From contig JABCZI010000006.1 in the NCBI GenBank assembly GCA_013289765.1, positions 62,001 through 126,000 of the forward strand: a stretch of 64,000 bases of DNA, written 5' to 3'. The notes beneath the pieces were generated by a model. That model ran no database searches. It was not told the origin of the DNA and was given only the letters and a program-made list of their open reading frames with translations. Each line of letters opens with the position of its first letter. Positions within the stretch are counted from its first letter, which is position 1. Shown here in pieces: positions 7,981 to 17,489 of the stretch. Position numbers and translations under genes: made by a program. This DNA comes from Acidobacteriota bacterium (GTDB taxonomy: Bacteria; Acidobacteriota; Terriglobia; Terriglobales; Acidobacteriaceae).

Positions 7981-9294
7981 ATGTATACACTGACGAGCAA
8001 GCTTGCTGTTTGTTTTGTGCTAATGGCGGTAAGCGCAGCGGCGCAACAACAAGCGGTGATGACCAACGGTGGCACCACGAACACCGTGCCACTATTCACG
8101 GGCAGTTCAGCAATTGGCAACTCTGTAATTACGCAGTCGAATGGCAATGTCGGTATAGGCATGTCAACTCCAAATGTGACGTTACATGTAAATGGGTTTA
8201 TACAAACGTCCGCAATGAATACTGGCTTTGTGGCTATGACACTTGGAAATAAACTTGCGACTTCAGGAAATAAGGGATGGGATATACGTGCCAATGCAGA
8301 CGTTAGTCCGTGGAATGGAACCCCTGATTCGTTGGGATTTGAGTTTTGGAATGGTACTACCGATGTCTTTCCCCTCACGCTCACTTCCTCTAATTATGTC
8401 GGCATCAATAACACGAATCCTACTCAGAGATTGTCGATAACTAACGGTTCTCTCAATTTCGATAACTTCGGATTTGCCTCCTCGTATCGTGGGCCAACCA
8501 ATAACTTTACGAACCTGTTTCTCGGTGGATCGCTCTTTGATAACGGGAACGGTTCTTATGCCGTTCAGACCGATGGCGGATCGAACTACTTCGCGGCGAT
8601 TCGCATGGACAATTATGGTGCAAATGCAGGCGCCATCAACTTCTATACAGGAGCAACTACGGGTGGAACGAGCTACGCACTGACCAATGCACAACTGGCG
8701 AACTATCTGAGGATGTCAATTATCGGAAACAGCGTTGGAATTGGAACGACAACGCCCGGCGCGATGTTGGAAGTCAATGGCAACATAAAGCTGACGAGCG
8801 GAAGCGGAGCTTCGATCACATTCGCTGATGGCACTGTGCAGAGCACGGCATCCTCAGGCGTGGGGGGAACGTGTGGCGGCGACTATGCGGAGTCGGTGGA
8901 TGTATCCGGGAATCGCATCAGCTATGAACCGGGTGATGTCCTTGTGATCAGTGGGGACGCTGCGTCCGATGTGACCAAGTCGACTGAAGCTTATTCCACA
9001 TTGGTCGCCGGAATCTATTCCACTAAGCCCGCCGTTGTTGGCAGACGGCAAATTAGCGACCCTAGGCCCAATAAGACTGAAATTCCAATGGCGATGGTGG
9101 GAATTGTGCCGACGAAGGTCAGTGCTGAGAACGGTCCCATCGACCGTGGCGATCTGCTGGTCACGTCCTCAACCCGCGGATATGCCATGAAAGGGACAGA
9201 CCGCGACCGCATGCTGGGAGCTGTCATTGGCAAGGCGCTGGGGAATCTCGACTTTGGAAAAGCAGTCATCGAGGTGTTGGTAACGCTGCAGTAA
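7981..9294 (+). CDS. Secreted tail-fibre-like protein with repeated VGIGTTTP motifs (copy 1)
   Basis: A short signal peptide (ending VSAAAQ) precedes a fibre-like protein. The motifs VGIGMSTP and VGIGTTTPGAMLEVNG are the phage tail-fibre/adhesin head-repeat signature, and GSGASITFADGTVQ is the neck before the C-terminal domain. That domain (about 300-437) starts GGDYAESVDVSG and contains EPGDVLVI and PMAMVGIVPTKV. It is nearly shared with the next gene, while the middle (about 60-240) is different. This is the pattern expected for modular surface or secreted fibres with exchangeable receptor-binding parts. AAGGAA lies six bases before the ATG. It sits in tandem with copy 2 and upstream of the RHS gene. 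Confidence 0.75.
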   Translation: MYTLTSKLAVCFVLMAVSAAAQQQAVMTNGGTTNTVPLFTGSSAIGNSVITQSNGNVGIGMSTPNVTLHVNGFIQTSAMNTGFVAMTLGNKLATSGNKGWDIRANADVSPWNGTPDSLGFEFWNGTTDVFPLTLTSSNYVGINNTNPTQRLSITNGSLNFDNFGFASSYRGPTNNFTNLFLGGSLFDNGNGSYAVQTDGGSNYFAAIRMDNYGANAGAINFYTGATTGGTSYALTNAQLANYLRMSIIGNSVGIGTTTPGAMLEVNGNIKLTSGSGASITFADGTVQSTASSGVGGTCGGDYAESVDVSGNRISYEPGDVLVISGDAASDVTKSTEAYSTLVAGIYSTKPAVVGRRQISDPRPNKTEIPMAMVGIVPTKVSAENGPIDRGDLLVTSSTRGYAMKGTDRDRMLGAVIGKALGNLDFGKAVIEVLVTLQ

Positions 9295-9336
9295 ATCGTG
9301 AAAGCTGAGAAGACAGAAGGAACCAAGGGATAAACC

Positions 9337-10584
9337 ATGTACACGCAGACCAAGAAGCTGGCCTTTTTTCTGGTGGCAATCGTCGTCAGTGCAGCTGCGC
9401 AGCAGCAGACACCTGTAACTACCACTGGTGGCACTACAAACAAGGTACCGCTATTCACGGGAACTTATACTGTTGGGAACTCGACGATTACGCAATCGGG
9501 TAGCTATGTGGGCATTGGAACAGCGAATCCCCAGAACAACCTTCACATAAGCGGAACCAGTACTAACGGCGTCGGCACTTACGTTGAAAACGATTCCGGT
9601 TCGGCCGCAACTGGAGCACCCTTTGCAGGAATTGCACTTGAACAAATTGGTACCAGCGGGTGGGGTATATCCGGTTGGCCGAACGCGGGTGTGCTTGAGT
9701 CTTTTGGGGTCGGGGGAATAGTCGTTGACGCATACGGAAGTAATGGAGGTCCCATCGCCCTTCAGACAAATCGGGTGACGCGAATGACCATTACCAATCC
9801 TGGTAACGTCGGCATCGGTACGACGACTCCTGGTTTTCCCTTAACGGTTGTTGGCGATATTGTGGACGGTTCCTTGACAGCCGGTCAGTCTGGCGTTGTC
9901 GGCCTTCTGCCTGGCGGCACCGGCTCTTGGTTTTGGATTGATAATCCAAACGCAAACTACCTGCGGTTTTCAAACGGGGGTAATCCCGGCAGTAACCCTG
10001 TTGTAATCACCAATGGAGGTTCTCTTGGTGTCGGAACGACTTCGCCGGGGGCGATGCTGGAGGTCAACGGCAACGTAAAACTGACGGGTGGGAGCGGGGC
10101 GTCAATTACTTTTGCGGACGGGACTGTTCAGAACACAGCGTACTCAGGGGTCGGAGGAACATGTGGCGGAGACTACGCTGAATCGGTTGATGTTTCCGGC
10201 AACCGGACTAGCTATGAACCCGGTGATGTTCTTGTAATTGATCCCACAGCTCCTGGCAAGTTCCTCAAGTCCGACCATGCGTATTCGAATTTCGTCGCGG
10301 GCGTCTATTCGACCAAGCCTGGCGTCGTTGGAAGGCGCCAGACAACTAATCCCAAAACCAGTACGACGGAGGTACCGATGGCCATGGTAGGCATTGTTCC
10401 AACTAAGGTCAGCACAGAGAATGGCGCGATTAAAACTGGGGATCTTCTGGTCGCTTCGTCCACGCCCGGTCGGGCGATGAAGGGCACCGATCGCAGCCTG
10501 CTAACTGGTGCAGTGGTTGGCAAAGCTTTGGGATCACTAGAGTCTGGAACAGGAGTTATCGAAGTGTTAGTGACATTGCAGTAG
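9337..10584 (+). CDS. Secreted tail-fibre-like protein with repeated VGIGTTTP motifs (copy 2)
   Basis: Paralog of the preceding gene, 42 bp downstream. Signal peptide, TTTGGTTNKVPLFTG start block, VGIGTANP, VGIGTTTPGFPL and VGTTSPGAMLEVNG repeats, then the shared C-terminal domain beginning CGGDYAESVDVSG and ending IEVLVTLQ. N- and C-terminal blocks are strongly similar to copy 1 while residues about 65-220 are unrelated, indicating duplication followed by replacement of the central part. The role is unknown. A structural or chaperoning link with the RHS protein is possible because the two gene types sit side by side, but the sequence does not prove it. Confidence 0.75.
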   Translation: MYTQTKKLAFFLVAIVVSAAAQQQTPVTTTGGTTNKVPLFTGTYTVGNSTITQSGSYVGIGTANPQNNLHISGTSTNGVGTYVENDSGSAATGAPFAGIALEQIGTSGWGISGWPNAGVLESFGVGGIVVDAYGSNGGPIALQTNRVTRMTITNPGNVGIGTTTPGFPLTVVGDIVDGSLTAGQSGVVGLLPGGTGSWFWIDNPNANYLRFSNGGNPGSNPVVITNGGSLGVGTTSPGAMLEVNGNVKLTGGSGASITFADGTVQNTAYSGVGGTCGGDYAESVDVSGNRTSYEPGDVLVIDPTAPGKFLKSDHAYSNFVAGVYSTKPGVVGRRQTTNPKTSTTEVPMAMVGIVPTKVSTENGAIKTGDLLVASSTPGRAMKGTDRSLLTGAVVGKALGSLESGTGVIEVLVTLQ

Positions 10585-10632
10585 GTCGAGAAGGTAAGTG
10601 CCGATTTCTTGCGCTCGGAGGAGACATCATTT

Positions 10633-11436
10633 ATGCGTTGGCGGACGGGTTTTATGTTTGGCCTGATTCTTGTCTCTCGTTGGACCCTCCTTGGTCAAGA
10701 GGAGAAGTCGAGCCCGCCAAAGCGAGACCAACAGTCAGTGGGAATCCTAACGCGAGTCTTGCAAAATAGCGGTGGTTCGCAAGCTCTCGCCGCTGTTCAT
10801 GACATTACGGAGTCTGGGGAGATCACATTTTACTCGGGCAAAGGGATAAAGGGACCGGTTAAGATCCAAATGCTCGATGGAAAGCACCTCCGCCTTGAAG
10901 CCGCTCTCCCCGGGGGGAAAAGCGTTTGGGTCATAAGGGAAGGCGTTGGATCGCAAATACAAGGTGACACAATTGAGCCCATATCACGGCAAAGAGCGAT
11001 CGCTCTCGCCAATTTTACCTTTCCGGTGCGGCATGTAATAGCGGCACTGGCGGACGGGCGTACCGAGATATCTTTTGTACAAATTGAAAAACGTCACAAT
11101 CGCTCGCTCTATCGTTTGCGTGTGAAAGGGCAGCTGAGTCTTCTCAGTGAGATTAATTCGGCCTTACTTCCGCTCACGAAAGATCTCCTTATTGATGCCC
11201 TCACCTTTGACATTGTTAGCGTAGAAGACTTTCCGTTACCTCTGTCCAAAAGATACAATCGCAACCCGTTCGTTCCAGCTCCTCACAAAATCGACTTCGA
11301 AGACTTCCGGGTCATTAATGGAGTGCGAGTTCCATTTTTAATTGTCAATAGAACCTTCGGGCAAGTAACGCTCAGTCTTCGCCTGACTGACGTTACTCTC
11401 AACAACAATCTCGGTGATCGGGACTTTGAGTGGTGA
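10633..11436 (+). CDS. Exported acidobacterial protein of unknown function, between fibre and RHS genes
   Basis: Start chosen at ATG 10633, preceded by GGAGGAG about nine bases upstream; an in-frame codon at 10609 lies before that site. The 267-residue product has a signal peptide (about 1-22) and then SVGILTRVLQNSGGSQALAA, ESGEITFYSG, GPVKIQMLDGKHLRLEA and WVIREGVGS. These form a beta-rich lipocalin/LolA-like-looking ladder, with FRVINGVRVPF near the end. It is the intact version of the frameshifted gene at 7620. Its fixed position between the fibre genes and the RHS gene suggests a conserved module. I do not recognise a characterised homologue. Confidence 0.7.
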   Translation: MRWRTGFMFGLILVSRWTLLGQEEKSSPPKRDQQSVGILTRVLQNSGGSQALAAVHDITESGEITFYSGKGIKGPVKIQMLDGKHLRLEAALPGGKSVWVIREGVGSQIQGDTIEPISRQRAIALANFTFPVRHVIAALADGRTEISFVQIEKRHNRSLYRLRVKGQLSLLSEINSALLPLTKDLLIDALTFDIVSVEDFPLPLSKRYNRNPFVPAPHKIDFEDFRVINGVRVPFLIVNRTFGQVTLSLRLTDVTLNNNLGDRDFEW

Positions 11437-11493
11437 TGATTCGATGATTCAACTCAACACGACCGACTTGTTCACAGACGAGAAAGCACATTC

Positions 11494-14400
11494 ATGAATA
11501 TTTCAACAAGGGTTGCCCTAGTGACAGCACAACCGCGCAACGAGCAAAGTGCGCTGCGGTTGACCTCGCGTACTCTCTGTTTAACTCTCACGAGTCTGCT
11601 CAGTATAATTGTCTCCTTCTGCAGCCTCCTTCAAGCTCAGACAACCGTAGTTAATTCTGGTATTCAAGACTACTTAACGGGCAATGGTCGCAGCTTCGCG
11701 GCGCCCTATCCCGCTGAAATGGGAACAGTCGACGCTGCCTCCGGCAACCTTCATTTAGAGATACCCATTGGCACGCTTCCACAAAGAGCCAAAAGTGCGC
11801 CACTGATATCGAAGCTGGTTTACGACAGTCGTATCTGGGTCCCGCAGTATGATTCCACGAGTAATAGCGAGGTGTGGACAGTTCTCGGCTTAGGAGAAGG
11901 AGTGAGTGCCCCTCTCGCGTACGGTACTTGGGGGTTTGAAGCCGGAACCAGTACTGTTTTGCAAGCCACGGGCGACCGTTACACCATAAGTAATGGCCAA
12001 GTAACCTCTTGTGAAACCGACTATATTTTATGGGATACGTCAGGAAGCGAACGTTACTTTCCCATTGTGAACACTGATCCAGTCAACTGTCCATTCGGCA
12101 ATGGCAGTGGGTACGCGGCTGACTCCTCAGGTTATTATTTGGTTCGAAACAATGCGAGTAATATTCTTAACGTCTATGCACCGGACGGCACTCTCGTATT
12201 TAATTATTGGGTGGGCTATTGCGAAGGATTTTATCCTCAAATTTGCGCTACCCCTTACACGGTAGTCGAGGACAGCAATGGGAATTATTTGTATTCCAAC
12301 AACGGAATAGAGACGGACACGCTAGGTCGCGTATTGGGCACTGCTGTTTTCAATTCTCAAGACACAACCACAGGCACGTCGAACTATACCGTTAATACGA
12401 CGACGATACCAGTTTCAACGAACTTTCAACAAACTGGAATAACAGAATGCAACTCTAACTGCACGGTAGAGGTTATCCAAAGCATTATCCTTCCAGATAA
12501 CACCTCCAAGTATACCTTTTTCTACGACTGCAATTCTGCGAGCGGAAATTCGGCGTGCAATTCGCCAAGCGGCCAAAGTGGTTATTACGGCACATTGACC
12601 AGCATGACCCTTCCCACCGGCCAAACCATAACGTATGGTTATTCCAATTTTAAGGATGCAGCGGGAAATACTAACCGGTGGCTTACGTCGAAGACTACCG
12701 GAAGTGCGAACTGGTCGTACTCTCCAACGGTCACAGCCAACGGGGGGTGGAAAACATCCTACTCTTGTGCCACCGGTGCCTCGGTGGACGGCTGTCAGAC
12801 AACCACCGTGACGAGGCCCGATGGATCAAAGGAGGTGACGACGTTTGCATTCGATAACGGCGCGTGGCCGTCAACCATTCAGAGTTATGACACCAATGGT
12901 GTCACACTGCTTTCGCAAACAAATACTTCCTGGGATTTCTCTAATCCATGTACTTTGGCGATTTGCTATACGAGCAGTGGGCAGGAAAATGGTGCCCAGT
13001 ATATTCGCAAAATGAGCACATTGACGACCGTTCCCGTCCCCGGCGGCAGTATCACCAAGAAGACTTCGTACGGTTACGACTCGCCGCAGACTGGCAACAT
13101 CGCTTCCATTCAAGAGTGGGCCTTCCGTACAGGCACGCAGTCAACGGCCGTTTTTCCCACACTTCCGGACAGAGCAACGTATACAAAGTACGCCTCGATT
13201 GGAACGAACAATAATATCAACCGACCGACAGCGATAACAATCTGCAATAACAACGGTGGCTCGGACTCTAACTGCCCCGGCGGGGGGATTGCGGTCGCTC
13301 GAACAACGGTTATGTATGACGCCTATGGGAGCAATAATTCGTTGGCGCTAACCAACGTGCCGACAGCCGTCAACCACGATGACACCAACTTTGGAACGTC
13401 CTGGACAACCCGTGGCAACCCTACCCAGATTAGCCGTTTAGTTAGCGGATCTACATATCTTACAACCTATCTGTCGTACGACACAACAGGCCAAGTTGTC
13501 CAAGTCTTGGACCCTTCCCTTAACAAAACGACGTATTCGTATGCGGATAAATTCTATTACGATAATGGAGCTAATCCTCCTTCCACATACACTCCGTCGA
13601 CGACAAACGCGTACGTGACACAGGTTACAGATACCATCGGAACCACTTCGATGGGTTACTACTACGGAAGCGGCAAGTTAGCTTTGGCAACTGACTACAA
13701 TACGGTTACAACGTATTCGCATTACATCGACCCGTTTGATCGCCCGACAGAGACGATTTATCCGATCGGATGGACACTGAATACATATACATCGCCCACA
13801 CAAAGCGACTCCTATTCGGCGGTTGGCGATACGGCAGCAACGACCGCGTGCGTGAGTTGCACGCATCTGCAAGCATTGCTGGATCAGCTTGGACGCCCCG
13901 TGACCGGAAATCTGGTCAACAATCCCGTGGGTCAGGTCAGTGTCACATCCGGATATGATTCGCTCAACCGTGTTGTTTCTAGCGGTCACCCACACATTGG
14001 GTCTAACGATCCAAGCAATGTATCGGAAGCAGAATATTATGATGGCCTCGGCCGCCTTCTCGAAACTCGACACCCTGATGGCGAGGGCGTGCGCTCGGCA
14101 TATGGGGCGTACGTTGGCAACCTCGGCGGGCTTGCCAGCCAGCAGAGTTCCACTACCACTTACGGGGTAGGCTATCCAGTCATTTCCGTGGACGAGGCTG
14201 GCAAACAAAGACAGCAGTGGATTGATGGATTTGGCCGCGTCATCGAAGTGGACGAACCAGGTTCCACCACCGCTACCGTCGCGACAGCGACCATTACGAT
14301 TTCAGGGAGTTCGGGAGGGACATCCGGCTCAATCACTGTCACCGTCAACGGATTTGCTGCTACGGCCTCCTGGATCTCGTGCTCAACGGCCGCATCGGTG

Positions 14401-17025
14401 GCGGCAAGCCTTGGCAAGGCCCTCAGCGCTCCTCAGTCGCCGGTCACAGCGGCGGTCACGGGGACGACCGTCACGATGGCTGCTGTAGGATTCGCACCGT
14501 CATTTGTGGTCAGTTACAACAACACGAATTTCCAAGCGTCTCCTGCCTCGGGGACACTCAATGGCGGGACGGGGGGGATTTTATCCTCGACCGTTTTCAC
14601 AGCCTACTCTTATGACATACTCGGCAATCTGACCGGTGTTACGCAAGGATCTCAGACTCGGAGTTATCATTACGACGGCCTGAGTCGTTTAACACAGGAA
14701 ACCACGCCTGAAGCAGGCACAGTAACTCTATCGTATACAATGACGTCTGGAGCCGCATGCAGCGGCAATCCTTCGAACCCGTGTACCAAAACGGCTCCGT
14801 TACCAAATCAGTCAACTGGAACTGTTAGCACCACTTATACTTACAATGCGGCCAACCAGTTAACCCAAAAGACGCATTCCGATACCACGGGGACTGAGAC
14901 ATATACGTACGGCACCAGCGCGTCGGCGTTCAACATCGGACGTCTCGCATCAATGACGGATCCATCCGGGTCAGAAAGCTATACCTATGACTCAATGGGA
15001 GACGTTCTCAAGCTGTCGAAGACAATTGGGAGCAAGACCTACGCCACCTCGTACGCATATAACTCCGGTGGCCAACTCACGCAGATCACCTATCCTTCCG
15101 GACGAAACGTGCAATACAGCTATGACAACGTAGGACACCTCTGCTTGGTGGCGGCGGCCACTACAAACTGCTCCAGTTCAACGACTCCGTATCTCACTCT
15201 GCCCAGCGGGAATTACGATGCCGCTGGTCGGCCTCTTAGCGCTATCTATGGCAATGGAATAGTGGCAACGGCTTCTTACTCGCCGCTAAGGTCGCAGCTT
15301 ACAAGTATCCGGTACGCTAACGGCAGTACGCCCCTCTTTGGTCTGATTTACTACTATTTGAACAACGCGACAACTTGTCCCAGTGGCAGTTCCGTGGGCA
15401 ATAATGGGGAAATACAGTGCATCTCCGATTTCGTACAGCCTGGACGCAGCTCTTCCTATACCTATGACCCTCTCGGGCGCTTGAGCACCGCAAAGACCAC
15501 AGGCAGTACGCCCTACCCAGCCTGGGGACTTTCATTTGTCTACGACCGTTACGGGAATCGGACTGCGCAGAATGTAACCGCCGGGAGCGGATACACTTCG
15601 TTGCTGACTATCAACCCGGTCAACAACCAGATTACCAGTCCCGCCTATACGTATGACGGTGCCGGCAATGTGATCGCCGAGCCACCGACGCCAGCCTCAA
15701 GTTACACATACGACGGCGAAGAGTGCAATACGGGATACAGCGGCGTTGGAGGCACGGCAACCTACACATGCGACGGCAACCACTTGCGGGTGCAGAAGGT
15801 GATCACCAACGGCGCTACCACCGTGTATGTGCGCTCAGGCGGCCAGGTTGTCGCCGAATACGACAACGGAGCGCCAGTGACCTCGCCGACCCGCGAGTAT
15901 ATTTATGGAAACCATCTGCTCGCGATTGTAACCGGCAGCAGCGGCGGTTCGGGTGGAACGATCCTTTACCAGCATCGCGATCATCTTGCACCACGCCTCT
16001 TTACCGATGTCAACGGTAACGACGTTGCCGAGCAGGGAACCTACCCCTACGGTGAGTCCTGGTACAGCAACAGCGCAACCTCCAACTGGGTCTTCACAAC
16101 ATACGAGCGGGATGCGGAAAGCGGAGATGACGATGCCTTGGCTCGTTCCTACGCCGGCGGTAATGGCCGATTCCTGTCCCCTGATCCCCTGCAGGGAGAG
16201 GTGGGCGATCCGCAATCTTGGAACCGTTACGCCTACGTGGAGAACGACCCCATCGATCTGACCGACCCCAGTGGGCAGGGTTTCTGGGGCGACTTGGCCG
16301 CGTTCTTCGAGGATATCGGTTCGCTGCTATCGGGCGGCTGGAGTTCCTCTGACCTTACCAATGCCCTGGGCTGCCCAGACTGTGGGGGAACCGACATCGA
16401 CCTGATTTACGGCGGTGCTCAGGTGTCCCCTCAGTTCTCAGGAGGACTCGGCGCAGAGGCCGCCAGTATGGGAAATGGCTGGGGTGCCATGCAAGGATGG
16501 GGAGGCTCGATAGGCCATTTTGCAGGACAACAGCTCCAGACTTTTAATACTGTTTTGTATCTTGGCGTGACTGGCATTTATGACACAGTGTTCGCGGGGC
16601 CGCTGAATATGCTGAAATCGGCCAGTGATAACATTTGTGGATCGGACGGGGGCGCCTGCGCCATAGTGCCGGGGGTGGGTTTTGAGGTTGCGGCAACGGA
16701 AGAAGTAGAGGAAGGATATACAACCTTCCAGGCCTTCAAGAATGCCTATGGTCCTGCAGGAGAAGGGATGGAGTGGCACCATATTGTGGGGCAGACGCCC
16801 GGCAACATTGCGCAATTCGGGCCGAGAGCGATTCACACGATTGGTAACATGATACCGGTGGCTGAGAAAATTCACAGAGGGAAGGACAGCATAAGTGCTT
16901 TATACTCCAGTAAGCAGGCGTTTGCAGACGGGATGATTGTTCGCGAGTGGCTCGCATCGCAGTCCTTCGAGGCACAGCGTCAGTTCGGGTTGCAGGTTCT
17001 ACAGGATTTTGGAGTAATACCGTGA
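11494..17025 (+). CDS. RHS-repeat polymorphic toxin with C-terminal WHH-type nuclease tip
   Basis: The 1843-residue protein has a long n-region signal sequence (about 1-50). Tens of YD/RHS repeats follow (for example YDALGR-like blocks, YTYDPLGRLS, YTYDGAGNV), with an Ig-like insert near residues 925-1030. The RHS core ends with the diagnostic block SWNRYAYVENDPIDLTDPSG at about 1575-1594. The variable tip (about 1595-1843) ends in a domain with GMEWHHIVGQTP (EWHH at 1760-1763), IHTIGNMIPV, KIHRGKDSISALYSSKQAF and SFEAQRQFG. The closely spaced WHH, His and Lys/Ser residues fit an HNH/Endo VII-fold nuclease toxin (WHH-like; family name by motif only). Its stop overlaps the next gene, as toxin and immunity genes often do. 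Confidence 0.88.
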   Translation: MNISTRVALVTAQPRNEQSALRLTSRTLCLTLTSLLSIIVSFCSLLQAQTTVVNSGIQDYLTGNGRSFAAPYPAEMGTVDAASGNLHLEIPIGTLPQRAKSAPLISKLVYDSRIWVPQYDSTSNSEVWTVLGLGEGVSAPLAYGTWGFEAGTSTVLQATGDRYTISNGQVTSCETDYILWDTSGSERYFPIVNTDPVNCPFGNGSGYAADSSGYYLVRNNASNILNVYAPDGTLVFNYWVGYCEGFYPQICATPYTVVEDSNGNYLYSNNGIETDTLGRVLGTAVFNSQDTTTGTSNYTVNTTTIPVSTNFQQTGITECNSNCTVEVIQSIILPDNTSKYTFFYDCNSASGNSACNSPSGQSGYYGTLTSMTLPTGQTITYGYSNFKDAAGNTNRWLTSKTTGSANWSYSPTVTANGGWKTSYSCATGASVDGCQTTTVTRPDGSKEVTTFAFDNGAWPSTIQSYDTNGVTLLSQTNTSWDFSNPCTLAICYTSSGQENGAQYIRKMSTLTTVPVPGGSITKKTSYGYDSPQTGNIASIQEWAFRTGTQSTAVFPTLPDRATYTKYASIGTNNNINRPTAITICNNNGGSDSNCPGGGIAVARTTVMYDAYGSNNSLALTNVPTAVNHDDTNFGTSWTTRGNPTQISRLVSGSTYLTTYLSYDTTGQVVQVLDPSLNKTTYSYADKFYYDNGANPPSTYTPSTTNAYVTQVTDTIGTTSMGYYYGSGKLALATDYNTVTTYSHYIDPFDRPTETIYPIGWTLNTYTSPTQSDSYSAVGDTAATTACVSCTHLQALLDQLGRPVTGNLVNNPVGQVSVTSGYDSLNRVVSSGHPHIGSNDPSNVSEAEYYDGLGRLLETRHPDGEGVRSAYGAYVGNLGGLASQQSSTTTYGVGYPVISVDEAGKQRQQWIDGFGRVIEVDEPGSTTATVATATITISGSSGGTSGSITVTVNGFAATASWISCSTAASVAASLGKALSAPQSPVTAAVTGTTVTMAAVGFAPSFVVSYNNTNFQASPASGTLNGGTGGILSSTVFTAYSYDILGNLTGVTQGSQTRSYHYDGLSRLTQETTPEAGTVTLSYTMTSGAACSGNPSNPCTKTAPLPNQSTGTVSTTYTYNAANQLTQKTHSDTTGTETYTYGTSASAFNIGRLASMTDPSGSESYTYDSMGDVLKLSKTIGSKTYATSYAYNSGGQLTQITYPSGRNVQYSYDNVGHLCLVAAATTNCSSSTTPYLTLPSGNYDAAGRPLSAIYGNGIVATASYSPLRSQLTSIRYANGSTPLFGLIYYYLNNATTCPSGSSVGNNGEIQCISDFVQPGRSSSYTYDPLGRLSTAKTTGSTPYPAWGLSFVYDRYGNRTAQNVTAGSGYTSLLTINPVNNQITSPAYTYDGAGNVIAEPPTPASSYTYDGEECNTGYSGVGGTATYTCDGNHLRVQKVITNGATTVYVRSGGQVVAEYDNGAPVTSPTREYIYGNHLLAIVTGSSGGSGGTILYQHRDHLAPRLFTDVNGNDVAEQGTYPYGESWYSNSATSNWVFTTYERDAESGDDDALARSYAGGNGRFLSPDPLQGEVGDPQSWNRYAYVENDPIDLTDPSGQGFWGDLAAFFEDIGSLLSGGWSSSDLTNALGCPDCGGTDIDLIYGGAQVSPQFSGGLGAEAASMGNGWGAMQGWGGSIGHFAGQQLQTFNTVLYLGVTGIYDTVFAGPLNMLKSASDNICGSDGGACAIVPGVGFEVAATEEVEEGYTTFQAFKNAYGPAGEGMEWHHIVGQTPGNIAQFGPRAIHTIGNMIPVAEKIHRGKDSISALYSSKQAFADGMIVREWLASQSFEAQRQFGLQVLQDFGVIP

Positions 17026-17393
17026 CGAAGGATGAAATGAAGAATGCATCAAATAGCGAACTCATTGATCGGTACGAACAGGTTTCGCGTGCGCGAGGGC
17101 GCGCGTTGAATGCTGGCGATTCGCGTTCGGCTAACAATGCGTTCGATGAGGAGACAATCATACGTGAGGAGCTGAGAAGACGTGAGCCATCGGCTATTCG
17201 TGGCTTGCTGGTCCTCCTGAATTCAGACGACCCATGGGTTCGGTGCGACTCGGCTATACCCGCTTTATTTTTCGCGTCGCATCAGGCCGAAACGGTTCTC
17301 GAGAAGCTGGTGCAAAGTGAGCGTCGCGTCCTGAAAGTAGTAGCTAGAATGACACTCGAACAATGGCGAAAGGGTGGGTTGAAGTTTCAGTGA
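17022..17393 (+). CDS. Putative immunity protein for the RHS tip (DUF2019-like, helical)
   Basis: GTG 17022 overlaps the RHS stop codon as GTGA and is preceded by GGAG (17011-17014) at correct spacing; ATG 17037 is the alternative. The 123-residue product is helical: SELIDRYEQVSRARG, a middle block EETIIREELRRREPSAI, a HEAT-like repeat LLVLLNSDDPWVRCDSAI, then a C-terminal TLEQWRKG. This arrangement resembles DUF2019 proteins, small HEAT-like proteins that occur beside toxins. Coupling to the toxin gene strongly suggests it neutralises the WHH tip in the producing cell. There is no signal peptide, so it acts in the cytoplasm. Confidence 0.75.
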   Translation: MTKDEMKNASNSELIDRYEQVSRARGRALNAGDSRSANNAFDEETIIREELRRREPSAIRGLLVLLNSDDPWVRCDSAIPALFFASHQAETVLEKLVQSERRVLKVVARMTLEQWRKGGLKFQ

Positions 17394-17429
17394 AAGGTCG
17401 TAGACCCGACTCTTGAGAAACGAGTGCAT

Positions 17430-17489
17430 GTCACACTAAATAAATTCTCGCAACGGGTGTTTGAGTTGCGGACTCTTCCTCTGTTGGGG
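17430..17489 (+). pseudogene. Possible relic of an older RHS toxin tail
   Basis: Read in frame with the gene at 17490, this stretch gives SQRVFELRTLPLLGMTI. It aligns with the RHS tail AQRQFGLQVLQDFGVIP, sharing Q, R, F, L, L and G at the same spacing and ending at the same position relative to the immunity gene. It suggests that the last codons of a displaced toxin tip survive ahead of its immunity gene. The alignment is short, so this is tentative. Confidence 0.35.
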
